Positions 25,480 to 36,882 of a stretch of 64,000 bases of DNA are shown here, piece after piece. The notes under the pieces were generated by a model. It had not been told where the DNA came from. It saw only the letters and a program-made list of their open reading frames with translations, and did no database searches. Origin of the DNA: Amorphochlora amoebiformis (taxonomy: Eukaryota > Cercozoa > Chlorarachniophyceae); assembly GCA_054601695.1 (NCBI GenBank), contig BAAHQB010000079.1:310001-374000 (forward strand), written 5' to 3'. Within the stretch, counting starts at the first letter, position 1; each line of letters opens with the position of its first letter. Both the position numbers and the translations under genes were made by a program.

Positions 25480-25533
25480 CTTAGCTAGGTCTTCCAAGTC
25501 TTGTTTTCGCTTTAGAATCTTGTTGATTTCAGC
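25480..25533 (-). CDS. RasGEF gene exon, coiled coil
   Basis: Excellent acceptor cttttctcgatttttcag, 18-codon frame AEINKILKRKQDLEDLAK, donor gtcaag, phase 0 to 0. Heptad-like spacing of I/L. Its downstream intron consists mainly of telomere-type repeats. Confidence 0.65.
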
Positions 25534-25559
25534 CTGAAAAATCGAGAAAAGGTTACGAA

Positions 25560-26360
25560 TATGGCTCATGTGTTAAATATTGAATTTGGGTTAGGGCTAC
25601 AATTCGGGTCAGGGTTTTAAGCTGACTTAGTGATGTTAGGATAAATATATAGTTCTAGAGGTATATTCTAGGAATGGAGTGTTAGTATCAGGGCTAGGTT
25701 TAGGCCAGAATTAGTTTTGAGGGGTTAGGGTTAGGTTATGACTTTGGGCTAATGCTAGGGTTATTGTTTAGGTTTGGGTTAGGGTCAGGGTTAGGGTTGG
25801 GGGTAGGGTTAGGGTTAAGGTTAAGATTAGGGGTAGGGTTAGGGTTAGGGTTACGGTTACGGTTAGGACTAGGGTTAGGGTTAGGGTTAGGGTCAGCGTT
25901 AGGGTTAGGGGTAGGTTAAGGTTAGACTTAGGGTTAGGGTTAGGACTAGGGTTAGGGTTAGCGTTAGGGTCAGGGATAGGGTTAGGGTAAGGGTAAGGTG
26001 TAGGGTTAGGGTTAGGGTTAGGGTTAGGGTTAGGGTTAGAGTGGGTTAGGGTTAGTTAGGGTTAGGGTTAGTTAGGGTTAAGATTAGTTCGGGTTAGGGT
26101 TAGTTCGGGTTAGGGTTAGTTAGGGTTAGGGTTAGGGTTAGTCAGGGTGAGGGTCAGTTAGGGTAAGGGTAAGAGGTAGGGTTAGGGTTAGGGTTAGGGT
26201 TAGGGTTAGGGTTAGGGTTAGGGTTAGGACTAGGGTTAGGGTTAGGGTTAGGGTTATGGTTAGGGTTAGGGTTAGGGTTAGGGTTAGGGTTAGGGTTAGG
26301 TTAGGGTTAGGGTTAGGACTACAATTAGGGTTAGGGTTAGGGTTAGGGTTAGGGTAAGTT
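25560..26360. repeat. Long interstitial TTAGGG array
   Basis: About 800 bp of TTAGGG, G-rich on plus, with point variants and GTTAGTTAGGG spacers. Cleanest at 26005-26040, 26175-26225 and 26260-26300. It starts within 30 bp of one exon and abuts the PH-domain exon at 26361. Confidence 0.85.
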
Positions 26361-26420
26361 CCTCTGTTTGATCGGCTTCTTTCGAATGGTATTTATCGTC
26401 GAACATCCAAAACCCTTTGT
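26361..26420 (-). CDS. PH-domain exon running into telomere repeat
   Basis: Acceptor gtacatcaag, then after two bases [20 protein letters not shown]. Joined to the previous exon it continues the first strands of a PH domain, with Asp at the junction. No GT donor is seen: the frame passes directly into CCCTAA units read as Leu-Thr. The stated 3' end is where the repeat begins, not an observed splice site. Confidence 0.5.
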
Positions 26421-26430
26421 CTTGATGTAC

Positions 26431-26890
<460 letters not shown>

Positions 26891-26932
26891 TTAAAAAGAT
26901 ATATATTCACTTTCATACACGGGTATATTTCA

Positions 26933-26981
<49 letters not shown>

Positions 26982-26983
26982 AC

Positions 26984-27027
26984 CTTCATACAGGATAAAA
27001 TACTTCTTCGTCCATCTCCAGGGGGGG
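26984..27027 (-). CDS. PH-domain exon (WTKKYFILYE)
   Basis: Acceptor atatttag, frame PPWRWTKKYFILYE between partial codons, donor gtaaca, phase 2 to 1. W.KKYF.LY is the characteristic second strand of PH domains (W.KRWFVL). The other two frames are also partly open, but only this one fits both neighbours. Confidence 0.65.
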
Positions 27028-27149
27028 CTAAATATATATAATATCTATACATCTATATATATATATATATATATATGATATATATTGTACATATATATTC
27101 ATATATATACATATATACATATATATATACATATATATATATATACATG

Positions 27150-27365
27150 AACAGTGACATGAAAGGAGCCATCTCGATGAGATGACAAGATAACGAAAGA
27201 ATCTAAAAACACAGTCATAGCTATGCTGGAGATTACTGGAGATCCCCGAGTTCGTTGAGATCGCCTCGTCCGGTATTCTAAGATTCTAAGCGGTACTATC
27301 GGGTATTAACGGTGATGGGGATGACGCTCCAGAATTCTCTTCAGAGATTTTCACCCAAATGAATC
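27150..27365 (+). repeat. Dispersed repeat, degenerate copy A
   Basis: GGTACTATCGGGTATTAACG, then GTGATGGGGATGACGCTCCA, then GAATTC resembles the 59.05-59.24 kb copy (GTGCTACCGGG...GGATGACACGATCTCC...CCAGAATTTCC) and the inverted copy at 54.1-54.3 kb. No coding assigned. Confidence 0.4.
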
Positions 27366-27478
27366 ATATTCAAGTGGTATAATTCAAACGAACAAACTCA
27401 AAAGAGTGGCAGTTAAATCATGGTGTCGCAGGGGTATATCATACCACTGCGCGATCAATATATTTATATGTATAATGC

Positions 27479-27510
<32 letters not shown>

Positions 27511-27511
27511 G

Positions 27512-27562
<51 letters not shown>

Positions 27563-27629
27563 AACACTGCACGATCAATATGTTTTTATGTATAATGTAT
27601 ACACATATATATATACATACACATATACA

Positions 27630-27715
<86 letters not shown>

Positions 27716-27732
27716 TATATACATATGTATAC

Positions 27733-27766
<34 letters not shown>

Positions 27767-27863
27767 TGTATATATATATATATACATATACATATATGCT
27801 TGTACAGATACTTAAAATGCACATAGCACACATGCATACATGCTTTCATCAACATATACATAC

Positions 27864-27895
27864 CTTTGAATTCGCAAAGTCTGTCTTCTAACTAT
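27864..27895 (-). CDS. PH-domain leading exon, 32 nt
   Basis: Acceptor acaaaaagaag, frame [10 protein letters not shown] plus AG, donor gtatgt, phase 0 to 2. It joins the WTKKYFILYE exon as Ser and would form the first PH strand. Confidence 0.5.
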
Positions 27896-27937
27896 CTTCT
27901 TTTTGTCCTCAGGTGTGCGATATATTTGTTTTCCATA

Positions 27938-27953
27938 TTGCACCCAATCCAGA
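27938..27953 (-). CDS. Possible 16-nt micro-exon (LSLDW)
   Basis: Acceptor taaacttag, bases for LSLDW after one base completing Arg, donor gtgcaa. Phase fits both neighbours (29235-29274 and 27864-27895), but at 16 nt chance matches are common. Confidence 0.3.
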
Positions 27954-27989
27954 GATAGCCTAAGTTTAAATGTGATTTACATGAACACG

Positions 27990-29130
27990 CTCTCCCTCAT
28001 CGCTCCATGCTCTCTCTAGCTCTCTGTTTGTCCTCTCGAGCTCTCTATTTGTTCTCTCTAGCTCTCTCTTTGTTCTCTCTAGCTCTCTCTTTGTTCTCTC
28101 TAGCTAGCTCTCTCTTTGTTCTCTCTAGCTAGCTCTCTCTTTGTTCCATCTAGCTAGCTCTCCCTTTGTTCTCTCTAGCTAGCCTCTCTTTGTTCTCTCT
28201 AGCTCTCTCTTTGTTCTCTCTAGCTCTTTCTTTGTTCTCAAGCTCTCCCTTTGTTCTCTCTAGATCTCTCTTTATTCTCTCTAGCTCTCTCTTTGTTCTC
28301 TCTAGCTCTCTCTTTGTTCTCTCTAGCTAGATCTCTTTGTTCTCTCTAGCTAGCTCTCTCTTTGTTGTCTCTAGCTAGCTCTCTCTTTGTCCTCTCTAGC
28401 TCTCTCTTTGTTCTCTCTAGCCCTCTCTTCTCTCTAGCTCTCTCTTTGTTCTCTCTAGCTAGCTCTCTTTTTGTTCTCTCTAGCTAGCCTTCTCTTTGTT
28501 CTCTCTACTTCTCTCTCTGTTCTCTCTAGCTTTCTTTTTGTTCTCTCTAGCTCTTGCATTGTTCTCTCTAGCTCTTTCTTTGTTATCTCTAGCTCTCTCT
28601 TCGTTCTCTCTAGGGCTCAGAGCTCTCTGAACTCTCACTAGAGCATTTTTGCTATCTGCAGGGCTCTTTGTTATCTATCTAGCGCGCTTTTGGCGCTCTT
28701 TACGGTTCTTAGCTCTTTTTAGGGCTCTTTGCTCTTTTTTAGGGCTCTTTGCTCTTTCAAGGGCTCTTTGCTCTCTGTATGGATTTTCGCTCTATCTAAA
28801 GCTCTTAGCTCTCTGCAAGGATTCTTCCTCTCTCTTAGGATATTTACTCTCTCTAGAGCTGTTTGCGCTCCCTCATGGGCTATTTCCTCTCTCTAGAGGG
28901 GCTCTTTGCTCTCTCTCTCTAGTGCTATTTGCGCGCTCTCTAGGGCTATTTGGTATATCTCTAATGCTCTCTGGTTTCTCTAGGGTTCTTTGCTCTATCT
29001 ACAGTTCTCTTTTGATTTCTTTGGTCTCCTCTTTCTCGTTATCGGAGACCTTTTTCTCTCGTCTGAGCTCTATGTACTCTTATATCTCTGTTTTTGCCTT
29101 AATCCCCCCTAGGGTTCATTGCTCTATCCA
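27990..29130. repeat. CT-rich minisatellite, ~21-25 bp unit
   Basis: More than two dozen copies of AGCTCTCTCTTTGTTCTCTCT, some with an extra AGCT (28010-28620), grading into a GGGCTCTTTGCTCT-type repeat to about 29130. The 177-codon Leu/Ser frame here is compositional. Confidence 0.8.
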
Positions 29131-29234
29131 GAGATCTTTTCTGTTGCCATGTGATTTTGTCTCTCTCATGGGATTTTGGTAGTATGTTGTAATTAAGGTA
29201 ATTCTCGGAGTCTATGTAGTTTTTAGGGAAAAAC

Positions 29235-29274
29235 CTGTAAACTTCTTCGGGCAAATCATCATAATCGTCGGAAT
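29235..29274 (-). CDS. RasGEF gene exon, acidic, 40 nt
   Basis: Acceptor taaatcttag, frame SDDYDDLPEEVY between partial codons, donor gttttt, phase 1 to 2. It joins the upstream exon as Asp. Confidence 0.55.
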
Positions 29275-29382
29275 CTAAGATTTAAGATATGGGTTTTTAA
29301 TATGGGTAGATATTTATGTAGGTATATGTGTGTACGTGTAATGTCAATGTGTAAATATATATGCGTACATTATTTATAAATA

Positions 29383-29426
<44 letters not shown>

Positions 29427-29446
29427 GTATATATGTATATGTATAT

Positions 29447-29497
<51 letters not shown>

Positions 29498-29526
29498 ATT
29501 ATGTATGTATGAATACGCGTAAATTG

Positions 29527-29606
<80 letters not shown>

Positions 29607-29658
29607 GCATATAATATATATATATATATGATATATATATATGCGTGTGTATATATAC

Positions 29659-29695
29659 CATCATCCGAATAGAAATCACTTTCGCGTAAAATCTT
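29659..29695 (-). CDS. RasGEF gene exon, 37 nt
   Basis: Acceptor tattcatttacag, frame [12 protein letters not shown], donor gtatat, phase 0 to 1. Confidence 0.6.
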
Positions 29696-29719
29696 CTGTA
29701 AATGAATACTTATATAAGT

Positions 29720-29783
<64 letters not shown>

Positions 29784-30288
29784 ACATATACACACATATA
29801 TTAAATATATATATTACATAAACACATATGTATATTTACATGTACATTTACATATGTACATACACTCATTATTTATATACATATACATACTCACATACAT
29901 ATATTTATGTTATATGTATTATTTACTTTCGTATATGTATTACGAAATGTATATGTCTTTAATCAGCAAATATTATAACGCTAACCATATATTTGACCTA
30001 GCCATAATTTGATACTAATACTAAATACAATCTTACTTCACCCTAATGAATGTAATGTATTTCGACTGTCGTTAACCCGAAGCCTAACATTTTCCCTAAT
30101 CCTAACCGTCATAACCCTAGCCATACGCTCATTATACATATACGTATATTAATACATTTGCATATATATGTATATATACTGTATAAATATTACTTGTATA
30201 TATATTATATGCTTACATATATATTTTTAAATATATATATATATATATACATATATTATATATATATATATATATGTGTGTGTTTGTA

Positions 30289-30320
<32 letters not shown>

Positions 30321-30448
30321 CACACATATATACATATATAATTATATATATATACTTGTAAAGAAGTATGTATATATATTTCTGTATATATATATATATA
30401 TATGTATAATTATATATATATATATATACTTGTATAGAAGTATATATA

Positions 30449-30504
<56 letters not shown>

Positions 30505-30559
30505 CATACATACATGTATATGTACATATATAAAACCCCAACGTACATTAAGACGTGTA

Positions 30560-31353
30560 TGAATACATAGCCTAACACTAAACGTAACCCTAACACTAAC
30601 TCCAGCCCTAACCGTAACCTTAACTCTTCCCCTAACCCCAGAAAACCCAACCATCTCTAACCCTAACCCGAAGTAATCATAACCCTAACTTAAACCCTAA
30701 CCCTAAGTAATCATAACCCTAACCCTAACCCTAACCCTCAGTAATGATAACCTTAACCCCAACCCTAGCCCTAAGCAATCATAACTCTAACCCTAACCCT
30801 AACCCTAACCCTAACCCTAACCCTAACCCTAACCCTAACCCCAACACTAAGTAATCATAACCCTAACTCTATCCCCCCTAACCCTAGGTAATCATAACCT
30901 AAACTCTAACCCTAACCCTAAGTAATCATAACCCTAACCCTAACCCTAACCCTAAGTGATCACAATCCTAACCCTAACCCTAACCCTAAGTAATCATAAC
31001 CCTAACCCTAACCCTAACCTCAAGTAATCATAACCCTAACCCTAACCCTAACCCTAAGTAATCATAACCCGAACTCTAACCCTAAGTAATCATAACCCTA
31101 GCCCTAACCCTAGCCCTCAGTAATGATAGCCTTAACCCTAACCCCTAACCCTAAGTAATCATAACCCTAACCCTAACCCTAACCCTAAGTAATCATAACC
31201 CTAACCCTAACCCTAACCCTAAATAATCATAACCCTAACCCTAACCCTAACCCTAAATAATCATAACCCTAACCCTAACCCTAACCCTAACCCTAAGTAA
31301 TCATAACCCTAACCCTAACCCTAACCCTAAGTAATCATAACCCTAACCCTGAC
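30560..31353. repeat. Higher-order telomere-type array with TAATCAT spacer
   Basis: CCCTAA units (C-rich on plus) interrupted at fairly regular intervals by TAAGTAATCATAA, giving a compound repeat of roughly 34 bp (spacer plus three to four hexamers) over about 800 bp, with a cleaner hexamer run near 30790-30840. Its last units form the 5' end of the intron that begins after the exon at 31354. Confidence 0.85.
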
Positions 31354-31423
31354 CCTCTGTGTAGGCTTGAAGATGACTGGAAAGCCCTTATGTTCAGATT
31401 TTGCTTTAACATCCTCTTTATTT
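31354..31423 (-). CDS. RasGEF gene exon, 70 nt
   Basis: Acceptor catacag, 23-codon frame beginning [19 protein letters not shown] and ending PTQR after one base completing Lys, donor gtcagg, ending in phase 0. The donor GT belongs to the first degenerate telomere unit. Confidence 0.6.
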
Positions 31424-31442
31424 CTGTATGTATGTATGTATG

Positions 31443-31547
<105 letters not shown>

Positions 31548-31581
31548 ATGAAAATGTACATTTGTAAATGTTTAGATAAAG

Positions 31582-31635
<54 letters not shown>

Positions 31636-31700
31636 ATATAATATATATACATATATATATATATTATATCTAAACACCTACAAATGTACATTTTCATATG

Positions 31701-31881
<181 letters not shown>

Positions 31882-32041
31882 GAAAATGTACATTTGTAGA
31901 TGTTTAGATATAGATGATACATATATATATAAAAACAAAAAAAAAATTTATATATTATCCATAGCATATATGTACATATAAATGTATATAGTCCAATTCA
32001 TATACACATTCAAAAAAGTTACTATATATGTATATGTATAC

Positions 32042-32098
<57 letters not shown>

Positions 32099-32106
32099 TT
32101 GTATGC

Positions 32107-32143
<37 letters not shown>

Positions 32144-32234
32144 CTATCTGTATACACATGTGTATGTAAGACTATCTACAGTTGCAAAGATGAGTAACAA
32201 AAACACCTTAAGAAAAACCAACATGACAAAAAAA

Positions 32235-32342
32235 ACATAATCAAACAGTGACATACGCGCATGTCACGTCTAAGAAAACGATATATCACATGTGACAAAG
32301 TCATATGTCACGCGTGACACGCGGATGTGTCACATCGGAAAG
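32235..32342. repeat. Cluster of TGTCAC/GTGACA palindromes
   Basis: Six TGTCAC or GTGACA hexamers in about 100 bp, including the perfect 14-bp palindrome TGTCACGCGTGACA and the 10-bp palindrome TCACATGTGA. It lies in the intron just downstream of the exon at 32365-32411. Confidence 0.8.
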
Positions 32343-32364
32343 AGAATAGCGTTTTTGGTGTTAC

Positions 32365-32411
32365 TTGGCCTGTGCAAGCTTTGTACGACGAACAAATTCC
32401 TCGTATTCCTC
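32365..32411 (-). CDS. RasGEF gene exon, 47 nt
   Basis: Acceptor cgtcttattag, frame EEYEEFVRRTKLAQA plus AA, donor gtaaca, phase 0 to 2. It joins the exon at 31354-31423 as Lys. Confidence 0.6.
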
Positions 32412-32462
32412 CTAATAAGACGATATAGACAAACTGTGTATATATGTATGTTTCCTTATAGA

Positions 32463-32504
<42 letters not shown>

Positions 32505-32682
32505 CACATATATACACATATTTGTGTGTATGTGTGTGTACATATGTACATATGTATTTACATATTCAAATTCATATATGTGTATTATTACTATTATTCT
32601 AATTATTATTGCTAGTATATATATATACACATATATATACACATATAAATATATATATTTTCATATATATACATATAGATAC

Positions 32683-32720
<38 letters not shown>

Positions 32721-32793
32721 TTATCATATATAATACATACATATATATATATATGGATATAAAATATATATACATATATACACATATTGAGAC

Positions 32794-32849
32794 CTCATCT
32801 GTCGTTGTTTGTGATTCGATCTCCGAGTCGCTTGACATGTACTTATTGC
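32794..32849 (-). CDS. RasGEF gene exon, Ser/Thr/acidic
   Basis: Acceptor attacgtag, frame NKYMSSDSEIESQTTTDE after two bases completing Gly, donor gtctca, ending in phase 0. The internal ATG at 32838 (MSSDSEIES) could serve as an alternative start, but phase-compatible upstream exons argue that the gene extends further. Confidence 0.55.
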
Positions 32850-33015
32850 CTACGTAATGTATAAACATACATGTACATACACATAAATCTATATATATTT
32901 ACTATGTGTGTGTTATATTTATATATATGTATCCTCGATGCTCTATAAGTATTTCCATATAATAAACGTATATAAATATATGTATATGTATTTATATATA
33001 TAAAAACAGATGTAC

Positions 33016-33073
<58 letters not shown>

Positions 33074-33077
<4 letters not shown>

Positions 33078-33345
33078 AAATCATGATAACCTTCTTTGAG
33101 GTCTCCGACTCCAGCCAAAACCGATAGTCCCCCTATTAGAGGGTAAAAAGAACCCTTAAGACTATTAGAGGTTATCAGAACTCTTGGGGCTATTAGAAGG
33201 TAACGGATACACGTAAGCCTGCTAAGAGGGTAGTCATGACCTCTAAGAGTATTATAAGAGTAATCATAACCCTTAAGAGCAATCATAACGCTTAAGAGTA
33301 CTCTTAACCCGAAGATTAGAGTTTTTTTTATAACTCTTAAAGACT
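33074..33345. repeat. Degenerate ~27-bp tandem repeat
   Basis: Seven or so diverged units built on CTATTAGAGGTTATCAGAAC/CTTAAGAG. The 129-codon minus-strand frame across it has repeat-like composition and no splice context, so I do not call it a gene. Confidence 0.55.
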
Positions 33346-33610
33346 TGAATGGTGCGAGATCTGATGTTAGATGTTCATATTGTAACCCCACACTATTGGT
33401 ATGTGGGTTAGTATAAATTGACCTACCACCGACGGATTTAACATTAGAAGGTAAGGGGTTCATTTTTTGTCAGGAGAGTGGTTTTTTTTTTTTTTTCGGA
33501 TTCAAGCCTCTTTTTGAGTTGATTATTGCAGAAATGAAACCGGAGATAAGAGTACTTAAGAGTTAGGGGTAATTTAAGGTAGGGCTATATATGGCAAGGG
33601 CTAGAAATAC

Positions 33611-33653
33611 CAACGTCCAGTCTGTCAAGCTCGTTGGGGTCAGTGGACAACTT
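33611..33653 (-). CDS. RasGEF gene exon, 43 nt
   Basis: Acceptor atattcag, frame KLSTDPNELDRLDV, donor gtattt, phase 0 to 1. Confidence 0.55.
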
Positions 33654-34159
33654 CTGAATATATGTTACAAAGATGTGTATGTATATGTACACACATACAT
33701 ACACACATATACACATACATACATCCATCGACTAATCTACATTTTATATATGTTTATGTTAATTTCTATATATATATATATATATGAATAAATATATGTA
33801 ACATATATATATATATATATAAATATATATATATACATATGTATAAACACCGACATAATATGTATATATATATATATGTATATATTTATATATATATATA
33901 TGTATGTATATAAATATTATATATATATATATATATACATATATATAACCACATGCACATTATCTCTTTTCGCATATATACACATGTACATGACTAAATT
34001 ATAGAAGGAATAAGTTAAGGTATACATTCATATTTATAAATGATAAGACCAATATACATATATACATATACACATACATATACATACATACATATATATA
34101 TATACATATATATACACATAATACATATGTACATGACTATATTCTGTACATAGTTATAC

Positions 34160-34208
34160 CGATTCGTATTCCATTAGCTCTTGCTGCCAAACGGGTACTG
34201 GTCCAGCG
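34160..34208 (-). CDS. RasGEF gene exon, 49 nt
   Basis: Acceptor atgtaatag, frame [16 protein letters not shown] after one base, donor gtataa, ending in phase 0. It follows the exon at 34913-34982 in phase. Confidence 0.55.
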
Positions 34209-34234
34209 CTATTACATAATATATACATACATAA

Positions 34235-34267
<33 letters not shown>

Positions 34268-34333
34268 CATACATACATATATACACATAATACATACAAC
34301 ATACATACACATATATATATCCATATATATATT

Positions 34334-34380
<47 letters not shown>

Positions 34381-34585
34381 ATATGTATACATGCGCATAT
34401 AAATTTATATTATACACACACATATATATACATATATATATATATACATGTGTGTACATACTATATACACAAATATATACATGTATGCGTATGCATATAA
34501 GTAAGGTTTTATACGTACGTATGCATACATACCTATTTATCCATATACGTATATACTCAAACCTATAATATATAGTATACATATG

Positions 34586-34628
<43 letters not shown>

Positions 34629-34759
34629 AATGCTTTTAAGTAAATATGTAGTTACATAGCCGTAACATGTGCATATATATATATATATATATATGTAATA
34701 AATATATACATATTACATATATAATCACCACAGTGGTATATGATATATGAATAACCAGT

Positions 34760-34905
34760 CCACAGCATGCTTTAAGACCCTTTTTTTCAACCTGGCCCAG
34801 TTAAGATACTTCAATATTTCCACCCTAATTCCCACGGGGTACTCAGTTTCTTCCTTTTCTCCTTAATTCCTTCGGAACCCATGGGTTCCGTTCGACTATC
34901 CTTGG
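34760..34905 (-). mobile_element. Degenerate LTR-like fragment
   Basis: The block GGAACCCATGGGTTCCG followed on the minus strand by an AGGAGAAAAGGAAG tract matches the middle of the LTR copies at 10.06 and 18.62 kb. It lies in the intron after the exon at 34913-34982. Confidence 0.35.
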
Positions 34906-34912
34906 TCTACAC

Positions 34913-34982
34913 GTGGAAGCTTTGGTAAGCGTTGTCGTATAAGCGAATATGTCGTTGTAGTTTGGTTGTAAGAGGTTCTGGT
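34913..34982 (-). CDS. Exon, 70 nt
   Basis: Acceptor ttgagtttcag, 22-codon frame beginning QNLLQPNYNDIFAYTTTL and ending TKAS, donor gtgtag, phase 1 to 2. Phase fits the exon at 34160-34208. Confidence 0.45.
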
Positions 34983-35284
34983 CTGAAACTCAAACCGTTT
35001 TGCATTGCATTGGGTTGAACAATATGCATGCAATATATATATATATATATATATGTATGTATATATATATATATATATATATAGTATACATATATACATT
35101 GTGTTTATAATATAAATCATACACATACATGTACATAGTTTTCTGTAGACATATATATACATATGGTATATACATACATATATATATATACACATACATA
35201 CACATAAATACATATGTACACACATTTATGTATGTATATATGTATACATATCTATATATATAATACTACATAGGAATATACATG

Positions 35285-35321
<37 letters not shown>

Positions 35322-35339
35322 CCTACATGGCATTACTCC

Positions 35340-35402
35340 TCCGATGCGATATCTGTCTGTTAAAAGTGGACTTTTTCCCATCTGAATGCTTGGAGTCGGC
35401 TA
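35340..35402 (-). CDS. Exon, frame ambiguous
   Basis: Acceptor tatatag and donor gtaatg bracket 63 bases open in two frames. One (PTPSIQMGKSPLLTDRYRIG) fits the upstream exon. The other (beginning SKHSDGKKSTFNRQIS) fits the downstream exon. A boundary or an extra exon is unresolved. Coordinates approximate. Confidence 0.35.
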
Positions 35403-35628
35403 TATATATATACATATATATATATATATACATATATATTATACATATACATATACACATATACATATATAAATATATTATATATATAGATATATATTAT
35501 ATTATATATATATATATATAGATAGATAAGATATATTTGTATATTATATTACATACGAACATATATACATATGCTTATGCTTACATATGTATTTATCATA
35601 GGCATATATGTGTATATATATGTATATA

Positions 35629-35664
<36 letters not shown>

Positions 35665-35692
35665 TGTATACATTCATATGTAAATGTTTACA

Positions 35693-35750
<58 letters not shown>

Positions 35751-35822
35751 ATGTATATATACACATACTTAAAACGATATATAAAACAATACTACACCTA
35801 GATCCAAATGGATATCCTTTAC

Positions 35823-35862
35823 ATCCGTCCCCTTCGGCCGGTCAAAAATAGGGGCGGGGAGC
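35823..35862 (-). CDS. RasGEF gene exon, 40 nt
   Basis: Acceptor gattgctag, frame LPAPIFDRPKGTD after one base completing Arg, strong donor gtaaag, ending in phase 0. Confidence 0.5.
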
Positions 35863-35996
35863 CTAGCAATCGGTGATCTAATATTGATGTGTTGTTGGGT
35901 GTATGTATGTGTTTATTATTAGTCACACATATGTGAGTGAATGTTTACATGTATGAGGTCAAATTTTCTAATGTACATCGCCATATGTTACGTGGT

Positions 35997-36090
<94 letters not shown>

Positions 36091-36207
36091 CATATATATA
36101 TATATATATGTATGTATGTATGTATGTATATGCATATATGTATGTGTATGTATATATATATGTGTGCGTGTGTGTGTATATGTGCATATATAACTTGTAT
36201 GTGCATA

Positions 36208-36245
<38 letters not shown>

Positions 36246-36269
36246 TATGTATGAGTATATATATATAAA

Positions 36270-36302
<33 letters not shown>

Positions 36303-36444
36303 CGTAACATACGTAAATCTATACCGATATTGGTCTACATAAAAGAACAACCTTGCGTACAATCTTGTACGTGCACATATATTCACACATGTCAACTATG
36401 CACATGCACTCACACCGCATCTGAACATATATAACTGGTAATAC

Positions 36445-36494
36445 CTGACCATCCGACCACCCCGATCCACGTTCGCGCGATTTTTTCTTTCAAC
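36445..36494 (-). CDS. RasGEF gene exon 2, 50 nt
   Basis: Acceptor aaaattag, frame VERKNRANVDRGGRMV plus AG, donor gtatta, phase 0 to 2. It follows the proposed first exon in phase. Confidence 0.5.
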
Positions 36495-36747
36495 CTAATT
36501 TTTCACGTACCGATACGATATAGGGGTGATTAAACCAAGGAAAATTAAATCTCCGAACTTTATGTTTCGCATCCAAAGGCACAGGGTAGGGGGTTGGCAA
36601 GAAGAATGACCGAAGACCCCCATGCCAGCTCTCCAATTCAGCATTTTTTCCCACCCACGGGAATGATTAACAATTGAATAAAGCATCACACAGAGTATTT
36701 TGAAACAAAAGTATGTTCGTTCGTATGTATACTGGTACATTATATAC

Positions 36748-36795
36748 TTTTGGCTCGCTGGGCGCTCGGGAGTCGCCGCTCTCGTTGGCACCCAT
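36748..36795 (-). CDS. RasGEF gene proposed first exon
   Basis: ATG at 36795 opens MGANESGDSRAPSEPK, ending at donor gtatat in phase 0. The same frame is open upstream to an ATG at 36891 (MSQNPSLVILPL...), which would overlap the divergent plus-strand frame, so the shorter start is preferred. The island has normal base composition. Confidence 0.5.
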
Positions 36796-36882
36796 CGACA
36801 AATCAAATCCGATCGAGAAATAATCCCGGGATCCCCCGGGGATTTTCAATGTGACTAATGGCAATATCACGAGACTTGGGTT
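36796..36882. promoter_or_regulatory. Short divergent intergenic region
   Basis: 87 bp between the proposed minus-strand start and the plus-strand ORF start. It contains CCCGGGATCCCCCGGGG-type GC-rich inverted sequence at about 36826-36841, conspicuous in this AT-rich window. A shared promoter is inferred from position only. Confidence 0.35.

Noticed and set aside
28649-29182. 177-codon plus-strand frame rich in Leu/Ser
   Set aside because: Lies entirely in the CT-rich minisatellite and its degraded continuation; composition follows the repeat.
33074-33463. 129-codon minus-strand frame
   Set aside because: Covers a degenerate ~27-bp tandem repeat; peptide shows matching internal repetition and does not fit the phase of neighbouring exons.
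36495-36806. 103-codon minus-strand frame upstream of the 331-aa ORF
   Set aside because: Overlaps the proposed first exon and intron of the RasGEF gene in a different frame; the spliced reading explains the sequence better.
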